64,000 nt of DNA from Pontibacter virosus (lineage in GTDB: Bacteria; Bacteroidota; Bacteroidia; Cytophagales; Hymenobacteraceae). Below, in pieces: positions 41,908 to 50,939 of the stretch. The DNA is taken from NCBI RefSeq assembly GCF_003096355.1, contig NZ_QEKI01000018.1, forward strand, positions 20,961-84,960. The letters are read 5' to 3'. Below the pieces are notes generated by a model. The model made no database searches, was not told where the DNA came from, and was given only the letters and a program-made list of their open reading frames with translations. Numbering within the stretch: position 1 is the stretch's first letter; every line of letters begins with the position of its first letter. Both the position numbers and the translations under genes were made by a program.

Positions 41908-42360
41908 TTATTCCTGGTCGAGCTGCCTGCCCTCAACTTTGGCCTGTTCATCCAGCTTGGTGCCAGCCCCTATACCTATAACCAATCTCAATCGGCAAGC
42001 CCAAGCCAAAAAGGTGAAATCCTTCAGCATCATGGCGAATACGACTCCGAAATTAAGTCTAGGCGCTGTCATGCCAAGTGCCATCTATAGTTTCTGATGA
42101 TGCTTCTGAGGCAAGAAGTTTAATTGCTCTTCCGCTAGCCTAAGGATAGAACTTCGGGTTTCTTTCAATTTGGCAGCATAGTGCGGAGCAGGAATGTCCT
42201 AGCTGTTGAGCATCTCCAGTTGCTGCGTTATGGAAACAGCTATACCTTCCGGAATGGCTTTGCTGTTTAACGAATCAATCAAGTGTTGCATGCGATCAAA
42301 TTCCCTTGACAGTTTCTCAGACAGTGCTATATCCTCTCTGAGTTGCAGCTCTGGGATCAT
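41908..42360 (-). pseudogene. Broken small helical/membrane protein gene with two in-frame TAG codons
   Basis: A 150-codon frame runs from the ATG at 42360 to a TAA at 41908-41910, interrupted only by TAG at codon 54 (42201-42199) and codon 92 (42087-42085). The first part reads MIPELQLREDIALSEK and is helical; the last part (MALGMTAPRLNF ... IGIGAGTKLDEQAKVEGRQLD) resembles the membrane-and-tail end of a small hypothetical protein common in Bacteroidota, in which a Trp is expected at the second TAG. No frameshift is needed. It begins 21 bases after the NhaC-type gene on the same strand. Confidence 0.6.
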
Positions 42361-42381
42361 CAATGCTTCGGTTAGGCAAAC

Positions 42382-44370
42382 TTAGCTCGCGACTTCAGCC
42401 AGTACGGGTCCCTGTTCGTTTTTCTTGCCTAGCAGCTTGATAATGCCCCACAAAATGACAGCTCCAATAAGGTATACAAGTAACCAGTGTACACCCCAGC
42501 TGGAGAGAGAGGTACAAACCAGGTTGGCTACCAGCGCCACCGTAATGGCATAGGGCAGCTGCGTCTTTACGTGGTCGATGTGGTTGCAGCCCGAGGCCAG
42601 GGAACTGAGAATGGTGGTGTCGGAGATAGGGGAGCAGTGATCACCAAAAACGGCGCCAGCCAGTACTACCGAGATCACATTGTACATAATAGGCATCGTT
42701 TCCTCTACGCTCATGCCGTGCTGCTGACTCACATACCAGGTAGCAGGCAGCATCAAAGGGTACAGAATGGCCATGGTGCCCCAGCTCGATCCGGTTGAAA
42801 AGGCAATGATGGCAGCCAGGAAAAACGTGATCTCAGGTAACCAGCGCGGCGAGACGTTGCCAGAGAAGAGTGAGGTGAGGTACTCGGCAGTGTACAGCTC
42901 TTTCGTAACCTGCGCTAGCGACCAGGCCAACACCAAAATCAGCATGGCCGGCAGCATCGTCTTAAATCCCGTCACCAGCGACTCCATGGTTTCATACAGG
43001 CTCATGATGCGCTGGCTTACCGTAAGGGCAGCGGCCACAACTACCCCCGAAAGGGAGGCCCAGATCAATGCGGTGTAGGAGTTCGAGTTACCGATGGTCA
43101 TGGAAAGCTTGCGGAAGAAACCGATGCTTGTGTCAGCCCATGTCTCGGCATCATAGCCGGTGTAGAGCAGGCCGATGACGGTTCCAAAGATAACCACCAG
43201 TACAGGTATAAGAGCATTAAAAGCGCGGCTGCGATCCGGGTCAATGGCTTCGAACTCGGCCATCTCCTGTTGCTGGCGGGCGTCGCTGCGGCTGTCTGGG
43301 CGATGGTTGCTCACTGCGCCGGTCGTGCGGGCACGGTTTTCGGCTTTGTGCATCAAGCCATAATCACGGTTCATCCATATCAGCATCAGTATAAACACCA
43401 GCGTGAGCACTGGGTAATAGGCATACTGCAGTGAGTTTAAGAACAGGGAATAGGCGCTTTCCTGTATACCTAATGTGGTGGCGGCATCCTTGATGTAGCC
43501 CAGCTCAGCGCCGATCCAGGTGGTCACAAAAGCGATAGCAGCAACAGGAGCGGCTGTGCTGTCCACGATGTAGGCCAGCTTTTCGCGCGAAACGCGATGC
43601 CTGTCTGTAACAGGGCGCATGGTGTTGCCCACGATAAGGGAATTAGCGTAATCATCGAAGAAGATAGCCACACCCAGCACCCAGGTAACCAGCTGCGAGC
43701 TTCGGGCTGAGCGGGCATAGCGGGAAAGTTTGTTCACAACGCCTGCCATACCACCGTTCTTTGAGATGATGGCCACCATGCCGCCAATCAGCATTGAGAA
43801 AATGACGACGGAGATATGATCCGAATCTGTGAGGGCACCGATGAGATACGTATCGGCTACAGCGAGCAGGCCGGTGAAAAAGGCCTTAAGCGACATGCCG
43901 TAGATCACAAACCCACCCACCCAGATGCCGGCGAAAAGCGCCAGCAGCACCTCTCTGAAGACAAGGGCCAGAAGGATGGCAATAAGTGGCGGCAGTATGG
44001 AGAGCCACATCGGGAATTGACGCACACCATGCTCGGCATCAGCATCAAGACGGTAAAGGCGGGCGATGGTATGCGTGCCAACGTTGGCGCTCACCTGTAT
44101 CAGGTTGGCTGTCTGAGGGAGTGAAAACCGGGACTCACCTTCTGTAAAGCTAATTTCTTGCAAGTTGCCGTTGATGCGCACAGGCAGGGGGCCGCTATAC
44201 TTGACCAGGTTGCCCGACTCATTGGTGGCATGGAGCGTAAATGCCGTGTCGTTCACGGCTTGCAGTTTTAATTCCTCAATGGCTAATTCTGAGTTGTCTT
44301 CCTGTGCCATTGCCTGGAAGGAAAGAAACAGCAGCAGCGCAAGACTCAAAAGGGTCTGTAATAACCTCAT
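42382..44370 (-). CDS. NhaC-family Na+/H+ antiporter with N-terminal periplasmic domain
   Basis: The 662-residue protein begins with a signal peptide ending in AMAQ and a beta-rich region (about 22-115). Then come about eleven membrane helices with antiporter features: VAIFFDDYANSLIVGNTMRPVTD, STAAPVAAIAF, STGSSWGTMAILYPL and GAVFGDHCSPISDTTILSS. NhaC proteins exchange Na+ for protons across the inner membrane. The cleavable-looking signal plus beta domain before the transporter is an addition to the standard ~450-residue NhaC. An acidic/basic cytoplasmic loop (about 345-385) splits the helices. The pseudogene follows immediately. Confidence 0.87.
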   Translation of the reverse strand: MRLLQTLLSLALLLFLSFQAMAQEDNSELAIEELKLQAVNDTAFTLHATNESGNLVKYSGPLPVRINGNLQEISFTEGESRFSLPQTANLIQVSANVGTHTIARLYRLDADAEHGVRQFPMWLSILPPLIAILLALVFREVLLALFAGIWVGGFVIYGMSLKAFFTGLLAVADTYLIGALTDSDHISVVIFSMLIGGMVAIISKNGGMAGVVNKLSRYARSARSSQLVTWVLGVAIFFDDYANSLIVGNTMRPVTDRHRVSREKLAYIVDSTAAPVAAIAFVTTWIGAELGYIKDAATTLGIQESAYSLFLNSLQYAYYPVLTLVFILMLIWMNRDYGLMHKAENRARTTGAVSNHRPDSRSDARQQQEMAEFEAIDPDRSRAFNALIPVLVVIFGTVIGLLYTGYDAETWADTSIGFFRKLSMTIGNSNSYTALIWASLSGVVVAAALTVSQRIMSLYETMESLVTGFKTMLPAMLILVLAWSLAQVTKELYTAEYLTSLFSGNVSPRWLPEITFFLAAIIAFSTGSSWGTMAILYPLMLPATWYVSQQHGMSVEETMPIMYNVISVVLAGAVFGDHCSPISDTTILSSLASGCNHIDHVKTQLPYAITVALVANLVCTSLSSWGVHWLLVYLIGAVILWGIIKLLGKKNEQGPVLAEVAS

Positions 44371-44469
44371 GTGGTGGTTGGGTCGGTTCTTGTAAACCCT
44401 TAAGTAAGTAAATTATTAAGAGATTAGAAAATTCTGATATTCGCAAACCTTGCCGGGCTAAAATAAAAC

Positions 44470-44496
44470 AGCTTCTGCCTGGGTATGACAGAAGCT
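44470..44496 (-). terminator. Terminator of the DMT transporter gene
   Basis: AGCTTCTG (44470-44477) pairs with CAGAAGCT (44489-44496). On the minus strand it is followed by a T-rich tract. It lies 37 bases after the transporter stop. Confidence 0.7.
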
Positions 44497-44533
44497 ATTA
44501 AGAGTAAGGTATGGTTTTATCCGCCTCTAAGGA

Positions 44534-45436
44534 TTACTTTGCTCTGTTCACGATAAAAACACCTGCCAGAATAATGATCATACCCACGTAGTGCCAAAGG
44601 TGGATCACCTCTCCGTCCAGCACGCCCCACATAAGCGCTACAATGGGGATGAGGTAGGTAGAAGAACTGGCGAAAAGCGTTGTGCTCATATGAATCAGCT
44701 TATTAAAAAGCACCAAGCCCACCGCCGTACTGAAAACAGCCAGAATGGCGATGTACATAAAGGCCTCCCAGGCACCCGGTGTATGCTGAAGTTTGTACAC
44801 CGTGTCGGTTGTGAACATGTAGACTATGGCAAGCGGGCCCACCGTTAGAAGCGCCATACTGGACATCACCAAGGGCTTCATGCCCTGCAGGCGGTGCTTG
44901 ATGATGTTCACGCTGCCGCCGTAGCAGATGGTGGCGATGACGATGTAGATGCCATAGAATGTGTTGTCCATGTTGGTGTCGCCGCCCGAGAAGATCAGAA
45001 TGGCAGTGCCTGCTATACCTATGATGATGCCGAGCATGCGCATCCAGGTGATGGCTTGCTGGAAAAACATGGCGCCCACCAGCAAGGTAAAGAGCGCGGT
45101 GAGCGAGTTAAGCACACCAGCCAGTCCACTGGCCAGTTGCGTCTCGGCATAGGCAAACAGGAAAGCCGGAAACAGGTTTCCCAGCAAACCGCTGCCCAGC
45201 AAATACTTCCATCGATGCGGCTCTACTTGCCGGATGTGTATTATGGCGAAAGGAGCCAGCGTCAGGAAGGCGATAGCGATCCGGATAGCGCCCAGTTCAT
45301 TCGAGCTGAACACGACCAGGCCTTTCTTGATCAGGATAAAGGACGTACCCCAGATCAGGGCCAGTATAATAAGCAGGAACCAGGCTAAGGCCGGTGCCCC
45401 TGTTTTCTCCTGTGCGGGAGCGAGCGATGTTTTGAT
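44534..45436 (-). CDS. DMT-family (EamA) transporter with no ordinary start codon
   Basis: The protein has two EamA repeats with ten predicted membrane helices, characteristic of drug/metabolite exporters. The first ordinary start, GTG at 45313, gives 259 residues but cuts off the first helix. Upstream in the same frame the conserved EamA start WFLLIILALIWGTSFILIKKG is intact, back to a stop at about 45461. That stretch has no ATG, GTG or TTG; ATC at 45436 would give MKTSLAPAQEKTG... and 300 residues, the family's normal length. The start shown is this inferred one. Either an ATC start or a lost start codon is possible. Confidence 0.72.
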   Translation of the reverse strand: MKTSLAPAQEKTGAPALAWFLLIILALIWGTSFILIKKGLVVFSSNELGAIRIAIAFLTLAPFAIIHIRQVEPHRWKYLLGSGLLGNLFPAFLFAYAETQLASGLAGVLNSLTALFTLLVGAMFFQQAITWMRMLGIIIGIAGTAILIFSGGDTNMDNTFYGIYIVIATICYGGSVNIIKHRLQGMKPLVMSSMALLTVGPLAIVYMFTTDTVYKLQHTPGAWEAFMYIAILAVFSTAVGLVLFNKLIHMSTTLFASSSTYLIPIVALMWGVLDGEVIHLWHYVGMIIILAGVFIVNRAK

Positions 45437-45628
45437 AGTTTGAAAGTTTAGAAGTTAAAAAGGTAGAAAGTTGCCCCTGATTCAGAGAGATCTTCCTAAC
45501 CACCTGCAAATATAAAAGGAGTTGAAGTCTCAACACGTATGGCGATACCCCAACTCCTTAATTATATTTTATGTCAGGAGCTCCAGTCCTTTAACTCGTC
45601 ACTCCTAAACTTTCTAACTCCTCAGCCC

Positions 45629-46618
45629 CTACGCTTCTTCGTAGGCCATGGTATAGGCAATCTCATCCAGGGTATCGTAGATTTCCTGGATGTCCTCGGA
45701 CTGCACCAACTTCATGCGGAGCGGTTTGAAATGCGGCAGGCCGCGGAAGTAGTTGGTATAGTGGCGGCGCATCTCGAAAATCCCCAGCTTATCGCCTTTC
45801 CACTCAAGGGAGTGCGTGAAGTGCTGGCGACATACCGCTACACGCTCTTCCAATGTTGGGGCCGGCAATACCTCACCAGTCGCCATGTAGTGCTTAATCT
45901 CGTTGAAGATCCACGGATGACCGATAGAAGCGCGGCCGATCATAATACCATCCACGCCATACTTGTTCCTATACTCCAGCGCTTTCTGTGGCGAGTCGAT
46001 GTCGCCATTGCCGAAGATCGGGATGTTCATGCGCGGGTTGTTCTTCACGGCTGCAATAAGAGTCCAGTCGGCTTCGCCTTTGTACATCTGCACGCGGGTG
46101 CGGCCGTGTATACTCAGGGCTTTTATACCGATGTCCTGCAGCCTTTCAGCAGTCTCTAATATGTATTTTGTCTCCTCGTCCCAGCCCAGGCGCGTCTTCA
46201 CGGTCACAGGCAGGTGCGTGGCCTTCACGATCTCCTCGGTCATCTTCACCATTTTGGGCACGTCGCGCAGCAAAGCGGCACCGGCACCCTTGCAGGCCAC
46301 GTTCTTCACAGGGCAGCCGTAGTTGATGTCGATCAGGTCAGGGCCAGCCTGCGAGGACACGATGGCGGCCTCGCGCATCGAGTCGATGTCGGAGCCGAAG
46401 ATCTGAATACCGATCGGGCGCTCGTAGTCAAAAATGTCGAGTTTCTGCACACTTTTGGCGGCGTCACGTATCAAACCCTCAGAAGAGATGAACTCGGTAT
46501 ACATGAGGTCTGCCCCGTTGGCCTTGCACACTTTTCGGAAAGGCGGATCGCTCACGTCTTCCATTGGTGCCAGCAGCAGCGGAAACTCGCCCAGTTCTAT
46601 GTTCGCTATCTTTACCAA
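45629..46618 (-). CDS. dusB: tRNA-dihydrouridine synthase DusB
   Basis: The 329-residue FMN-dependent TIM-barrel enzyme reduces uridine in tRNA. Family signatures are LAPMEDVSDPPFRKVC, INYGCPVKNVACKGAGAALL with the catalytic Cys, VKTRLGWD, SIHGRTRVQMYKG, PIFGNGDIDS and GIMIGRASIGHPWIF. The start is TTG at 46618 (Met-Val-Lys-Ile-Ala); no ATG or GTG lies upstream in frame. It is divergent from the CPBP protease gene, starts 53 bases apart. Confidence 0.93.
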   Translation of the reverse strand: MVKIANIELGEFPLLLAPMEDVSDPPFRKVCKANGADLMYTEFISSEGLIRDAAKSVQKLDIFDYERPIGIQIFGSDIDSMREAAIVSSQAGPDLIDINYGCPVKNVACKGAGAALLRDVPKMVKMTEEIVKATHLPVTVKTRLGWDEETKYILETAERLQDIGIKALSIHGRTRVQMYKGEADWTLIAAVKNNPRMNIPIFGNGDIDSPQKALEYRNKYGVDGIMIGRASIGHPWIFNEIKHYMATGEVLPAPTLEERVAVCRQHFTHSLEWKGDKLGIFEMRRHYTNYFRGLPHFKPLRMKLVQSEDIQEIYDTLDEIAYTMAYEEA

Positions 46619-46671
46619 AGCAAAAGTTAAAATTTCACGTAAATTTACGTCAATTAAACCTAATCTTCTCT

Positions 46672-47637
46672 ATGAAAGGTTTCATCTCCGAAGATCGACA
46701 CCCATTTTTAGTACTGCTGCTGTTGCTGGCTTTTATGCTGGGCGGCTATTTTGTGGCCAGTTTTATATACCTGGCGCTGGTAACTACGGTGCTCGGAATA
46801 GAGGTGATCGACCTGACGAACTTACTGGCTAACCCGACGGAGCATCCGGAAGCGGCCGATGCGCTTTTGCTTTTTCAGGGCCTGGTACAATTCTGCTCTT
46901 TTGTGCTGGCGCCACTGCTGATGCTGCGCCTGGCGGGTGTGAACATCGGCCATTACCTGAACTGGAAAAAGCTGCCTCTGCCCACCTTGCTGCTGCTGGC
47001 GGGTTTTCTGATCATCTTCATCATGCCGGCCAACTCGCTCATCATTAACTGGAACGCCGAACTCGGTTTGCCGGACTTTATGCGGGGTTTTGAGGAGTGG
47101 GCGCGTGCCAAAGAAGACGAACTGGCTGAGCTAACCAAGCTGATTGCCAATTTCGGTACCTTCCCGCGCCTGCTGATGGGCCTGCTGGTCATTGCCGTTA
47201 TCCCCGCCATCGGCGAAGAGCTGGTGTTCAGGGGCGTGCTGCAGCGACAGGTGCACCGCTGGTCTGGCAGTGCGCATGTGGCGGTTTGGGTGGCGGCCAT
47301 CATCTTCTCAGCCATTCACGTGCAGTTCTTTGGCTTTGTGCCGCGCGTGCTGCTGGGCGCTTTGTTCGGCTACCTATACCTGTGGTCAGGCAATATCTGG
47401 GTGCCGATTGTGGCGCACTTCTTCAACAACGGCTTCACGGTGTTCCTGCTATACCTGCAGCAAACAGGCGCTATTGACTTCAATATCGAGTCGACGGAGC
47501 CGATGCCGATCATGACCATTCTGATCTCGGCCGTGCTGAGTGCTGCCCTGATCTATTACCTTTACAAGCAGTTTATGCTCACGCCCACTCGTCCCGAAAG
47601 TATAGCGGAGGCCGCTGGAGAGCGTGAGAACAGTTAA
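46672..47637 (+). CDS. CPBP-family intramembrane glutamic protease
   Basis: The 321-residue multi-pass protein starts at the ATG at 46672. The Abi/CPBP motifs are present: EELVFRG (Glu182-Glu183, Arg187), FSAIHVQFFGF and the HFFNNG motif of the last active-site helix. In eukaryotes relatives cleave CAAX proteins; in bacteria roles range from bacteriocin immunity to signalling. It is followed 45 bases later by cdsA. Confidence 0.88.
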   Translation: MKGFISEDRHPFLVLLLLLAFMLGGYFVASFIYLALVTTVLGIEVIDLTNLLANPTEHPEAADALLLFQGLVQFCSFVLAPLLMLRLAGVNIGHYLNWKKLPLPTLLLLAGFLIIFIMPANSLIINWNAELGLPDFMRGFEEWARAKEDELAELTKLIANFGTFPRLLMGLLVIAVIPAIGEELVFRGVLQRQVHRWSGSAHVAVWVAAIIFSAIHVQFFGFVPRVLLGALFGYLYLWSGNIWVPIVAHFFNNGFTVFLLYLQQTGAIDFNIESTEPMPIMTILISAVLSAALIYYLYKQFMLTPTRPESIAEAAGERENS

Positions 47638-47682
47638 ATTCAGACAAATCACCCGGCTGATGCTGCCGGCAACCTACATCGC

Positions 47683-48510
47683 ATGAGCACCAAGCTATCT
47701 GCCCTTAGTAATTTACAGCAACGCCTGATTGTCGGAGTATTGGGGGCGGCCCTCTTCATCGGAGGCATCATCTTCAGCGAGTGGACTTTCTTTATCCTGT
47801 TTCTGGGGCTTACCGTGTTGGGCACGCTGGAGTTTTACAGGTTGGCAGGTACGGCAGGTATAAAAGCGAACAAGGTATACGGCACCCTGCTGGCGGCTGG
47901 CATCTTCATCGCTGTTTTTCTGATCGACAAAGCGTACATGCCGGTTGAGCTGCTATACCTTTTCCTGCCTGCCCTCTTCCTGATCTTTGTGCTGGAACTG
48001 TACCGCAAAGAGCCGCAGCCGTTCACCAACATAGCTTTTACTTTACTGGGTGTGCTTTACATCGCCGTTCCCTTCTCGCTGCTACAGCTGCTGGGGTATT
48101 TGCAGGGAGAGTATCGCTGGCAACCCATTCTGGGACTGCTGCTGCTCATCTGGTCATCCGACACGGGCGCTTATATCGCGGGCAAGAACTTCGGCAAGAA
48201 CAAGCTCTTTGAGCGCATCTCCCCGGGCAAAACCTGGGAAGGCTGGGTTGGCGGCACGATCCTGACCATCATTGTTGGCTGGGTGTTGTCCATGTTCTTT
48301 CTCGATCTGGCGCTCTACCAGTGGATAGGCGTAGCTATTATCGTGTCGGTTTTTGGCGTGCTGGGTGACCTGGTGGAGTCCCTGCTGAAGCGGAGTCTGG
48401 GCGTAAAAGATTCGGGCACGTTGCTGCCCGGCCACGGGGGCATTCTGGACCGCTTCGATAGCCTGGTGCTGGCCGTTCCATTCATCGTTGCCTTCCTTAA
48501 AACATTCTAA
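47683..48510 (+). CDS. cdsA: Phosphatidate cytidylyltransferase
   Basis: The 275-residue integral membrane enzyme makes CDP-diacylglycerol from phosphatidate and CTP, the branch point to phosphatidylserine and phosphatidylglycerol. The C-terminal signature is visible as GVKDSGTLLPGHGGILDRFDSL. Upstream are WSSDTGAYIAGKNFGKN and SPGKTWEGWVGG. psd, which acts later in the same route, lies 1.5 kb downstream on the same strand with glutamate dehydrogenase between. Confidence 0.93.
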   Translation: MSTKLSALSNLQQRLIVGVLGAALFIGGIIFSEWTFFILFLGLTVLGTLEFYRLAGTAGIKANKVYGTLLAAGIFIAVFLIDKAYMPVELLYLFLPALFLIFVLELYRKEPQPFTNIAFTLLGVLYIAVPFSLLQLLGYLQGEYRWQPILGLLLLIWSSDTGAYIAGKNFGKNKLFERISPGKTWEGWVGGTILTIIVGWVLSMFFLDLALYQWIGVAIIVSVFGVLGDLVESLLKRSLGVKDSGTLLPGHGGILDRFDSLVLAVPFIVAFLKTF

Positions 48511-48603
48511 ATTATTGTTGATTAAGGTGTAGGTGTGTGTATGGTTTATTTACATAACTTTACCGCCATAATTGTTAATCATTGATTAATTCAAAAGCTT
48601 AAA

Positions 48604-49881
48604 ATGATGTTATACAAAGAGCCAGCACCGATAAAGGACAGGGAGAACCCATTTGAGTCGATGATGTCGCGTTTCAACATTGCGGCAGAGATTCTGGGCT
48701 TGGATGAGGAAGTTTACAACGTTCTCAAAACTCCTACGCGTCAGGTGATCGTGAACGTGCCTGTTACGATGGACGATGGCAAAGTGCGTGTATTTGAAGG
48801 TTACCGTGTAATTCATTCTACCATCCTGGGTCCGTCTAAAGGTGGTGTTCGCTTTGCGCCGGATGTGTTCCTGGACGAAGTGAAAGCGCTGGCTGCCTGG
48901 ATGACATGGAAGTGCGCCGTGGTAGATATCCCTTACGGTGGTGCCAAAGGTGGCGTTATCTGCGATCCTTTTTCGATGTCTGCCGGTGAGATGGAGCGTC
49001 TGACCAGAGCCTATACTCAGGCGCTGGTGGATACCTTCGGCCCTGACCAGGACATACCTGCCCCTGACATGGGCACCGGTCCGCGCGAGATGGCCTGGCT
49101 GATGGACGAATACTCCAGAATGAAAGGCTCTACCATACATGCTGTGGTAACGGGCAAGCCATTGGTGCTGGGCGGCTCGCTTGGCCGCGTAGAGGCAACC
49201 GGCCGCGGTGTAATGGTGTCAGCGATGGCGGCCATGGATAAACTGGGCATGGATCCGGCCAAATCAACAGCAGTGATACAGGGCTTCGGCAACGTGGGTG
49301 CCTGGGCTGCCAAACTGATGGCTGAGCGTGGTGTGAAAATACTGGGCGTCAGTGACGTGAGCGGAGCTTACTGGAACGACAAGGGCATCGACATCGAAGA
49401 GGCTATTGAATACAAAAACAACAACAAAGGGCGTCTGGAGGGCTACCAAAACGCCGAGAAAATCAGCAACGACGAGCTGCTGGTTTCCAAAGTGGACGTG
49501 CTGGTGCCAGCTGCTGTGGAAGACGTGATTACAATCAAGAATGTGGACCAGATTCAGGCCCGCCTGATCGTGGAAGGTGCCAATGGCCCTACTTCTTACA
49601 AAGCCGACAACATCATTAACGAGAAAGGCATCATGGTGGTACCGGATATCCTGGCAAACTCAGGTGGCGTAACCGTGTCCTACTTCGAGTGGGTGCAAAA
49701 CCGCATGGGCTTTAAGTGGACGCTGGATCGCGTGAATGAGCGTGCTGAACGCATCATGAACGAGTCGTTTGAGCGCGTGTATGCTGCTTCGCAGAAGTAC
49801 AATGTGCCGATGCGTATAGCTGCCTACATTGTGGCTATTGACAAAGTGGCCATGACGTATAAGTACCGCGGCGGCTTCTAA
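48604..49881 (+). CDS. Glutamate dehydrogenase (Glu/Leu/Phe/Val family, third in window)
   Basis: The 425-residue enzyme is a classic GLFV glutamate dehydrogenase in length. GPSKGGVRF, the catalytic Lys in DIPYGGAKGGVICDP, the PAPDMGTGPREMAW substrate segment, GFGNVGAWAA for NAD(P) and VEGANGPT are conserved. It converts 2-oxoglutarate and ammonia to glutamate or the reverse. A hairpin of 13 bp follows its stop. It is the most canonical of the three GLFV genes here. Confidence 0.9.
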   Translation: MMLYKEPAPIKDRENPFESMMSRFNIAAEILGLDEEVYNVLKTPTRQVIVNVPVTMDDGKVRVFEGYRVIHSTILGPSKGGVRFAPDVFLDEVKALAAWMTWKCAVVDIPYGGAKGGVICDPFSMSAGEMERLTRAYTQALVDTFGPDQDIPAPDMGTGPREMAWLMDEYSRMKGSTIHAVVTGKPLVLGGSLGRVEATGRGVMVSAMAAMDKLGMDPAKSTAVIQGFGNVGAWAAKLMAERGVKILGVSDVSGAYWNDKGIDIEEAIEYKNNNKGRLEGYQNAEKISNDELLVSKVDVLVPAAVEDVITIKNVDQIQARLIVEGANGPTSYKADNIINEKGIMVVPDILANSGGVTVSYFEWVQNRMGFKWTLDRVNERAERIMNESFERVYAASQKYNVPMRIAAYIVAIDKVAMTYKYRGGF

Positions 49882-49930
49882 GCAAAGATTTTTAGTAAAA
49901 TAATCGAAAGATTATATAATTTTGGAACAG

Positions 49931-49966
49931 ATAATAGCCCATCTAAGAAACTGGATGGGCTATTAT
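49931..49966. other. Perfect 13-bp hairpin between gdh and psd
   Basis: ATAATAGCCCATC (49931-49943) pairs with GATGGGCTATTAT (49954-49966), loop 10. No T tract follows on the plus strand. It may end the gdh transcript or be a structured leader of psd (start 50003); a TAATTTTG box at 49917-49924 precedes it. Confidence 0.55.
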
Positions 49967-50002
49967 AACTTATAAAAGACCTGTAGCATTTAGTTTTCAC
50001 GG

Positions 50003-50686
50003 ATGAAAATTCATAAAGAAGGAAGAAGGATTCTATTTTTTACACTGTTGATTCTGGTCGTACTCAATCTGTTGCTATACAATTTCAACGCCGACAACAA
50101 TACCTTCAACAAGATTTTCTCCGGTGTATCAGTTGTTCTCTTCCTGCTCATTCTGCAGTTTTTCCGCAGCCCTTACCGCAACCTGCTATTGCACGAAGAC
50201 CTGATCGTGGCGCCTGCTGATGGCAAGGTGGTGGTAATTGAGGAGGTAGATGAGACGGAGTACTTCAAAGACAAGCGCAAGCAGATCTCCATTTTCATGT
50301 CGCCGATCAACGTACACATCACACGCAACCCGGTTTCAGGCATTGTAAGCTACTTCAAGTACCATCCGGGCAATTACTTTGTGGCTTGGCACCCAAAGTC
50401 GAGCACGCAAAACGAGCGCACCACGGTGGTGGTGGAATCCACGGCCGGCCCGGAAGTGCTGTTTCGCCAGATTGCCGGTGCCATGGCGCGCCGTATTGTA
50501 TGGTATGTGAACGAAGGCGATGAAGTAAGCCAGGGCGAGGAGTTTGGTTTCATCAAGTTCGGTTCACGGGTAGACATTTTCCTGCCACTGGATACGGAAG
50601 TGAAAGTAGAACTCGGTCAGAAGACCAAAGGCGGCCAGACCGTGATTGCGCAACTCAAGACCGAAACACCTACTTTCTTCGGATAA
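50003..50686 (+). CDS. psd: Phosphatidylserine decarboxylase, short (archaetidylserine-type)
   Basis: The 227-residue enzyme has two N-terminal membrane helices (about 10-28 and 37-53). The decarboxylase core has VAPADGKVVVIEE, SIFMSPINVHITRNPVSG and the autoprocessing site FGSRVDIF, where Ser188 becomes the pyruvoyl cofactor after cleavage at Gly-Ser. It makes phosphatidylethanolamine, the main lipid of this phylum. It ends in a strong terminator at 50740-50776, preceded by a 19-bp tandem repeat. Confidence 0.9.
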   Translation: MKIHKEGRRILFFTLLILVVLNLLLYNFNADNNTFNKIFSGVSVVLFLLILQFFRSPYRNLLLHEDLIVAPADGKVVVIEEVDETEYFKDKRKQISIFMSPINVHITRNPVSGIVSYFKYHPGNYFVAWHPKSSTQNERTTVVVESTAGPEVLFRQIAGAMARRIVWYVNEGDEVSQGEEFGFIKFGSRVDIFLPLDTEVKVELGQKTKGGQTVIAQLKTETPTFFG

Positions 50687-50706
50687 AGACTATCCTTAAG
50701 TTTATA

Positions 50707-50744
50707 AGTAGTCAACTATAAAAAGAGTAGTCAACTATAAAAAG
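50707..50744 (+). repeat. Perfect 19-bp tandem direct repeat
   Basis: AGTAGTCAACTATAAAAAG occurs twice without spacer (50707-50725 and 50726-50744), directly between psd and its terminator. It looks like a recent slippage duplication. Confidence 0.85.
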
Positions 50745-50776
50745 CCGGACCAGGGATTATCTCTGGTCCGGCTTTT
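50740..50776 (+). terminator. Terminator of psd
   Basis: AAAAGCCGGACCAG (50740-50753) pairs with CTGGTCCGGCTTTT (50763-50776), a 14-bp stem with U tract. Confidence 0.88.
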
Positions 50777-50939
50777 TTTGTGCCTGGCTATACTGCTGCG
50801 AGCTAGGAGGTAAGTTATTTCAACTTGTTTATCGCCAAATCGGTGTTTAGACATTAAATTTGCTGCAAAACCGCATTTGTGACGCTGGCAATTAACATTA
50901 TGCCTCCAAAAGCGTTATGACAAGAGCATAATTGCAACT

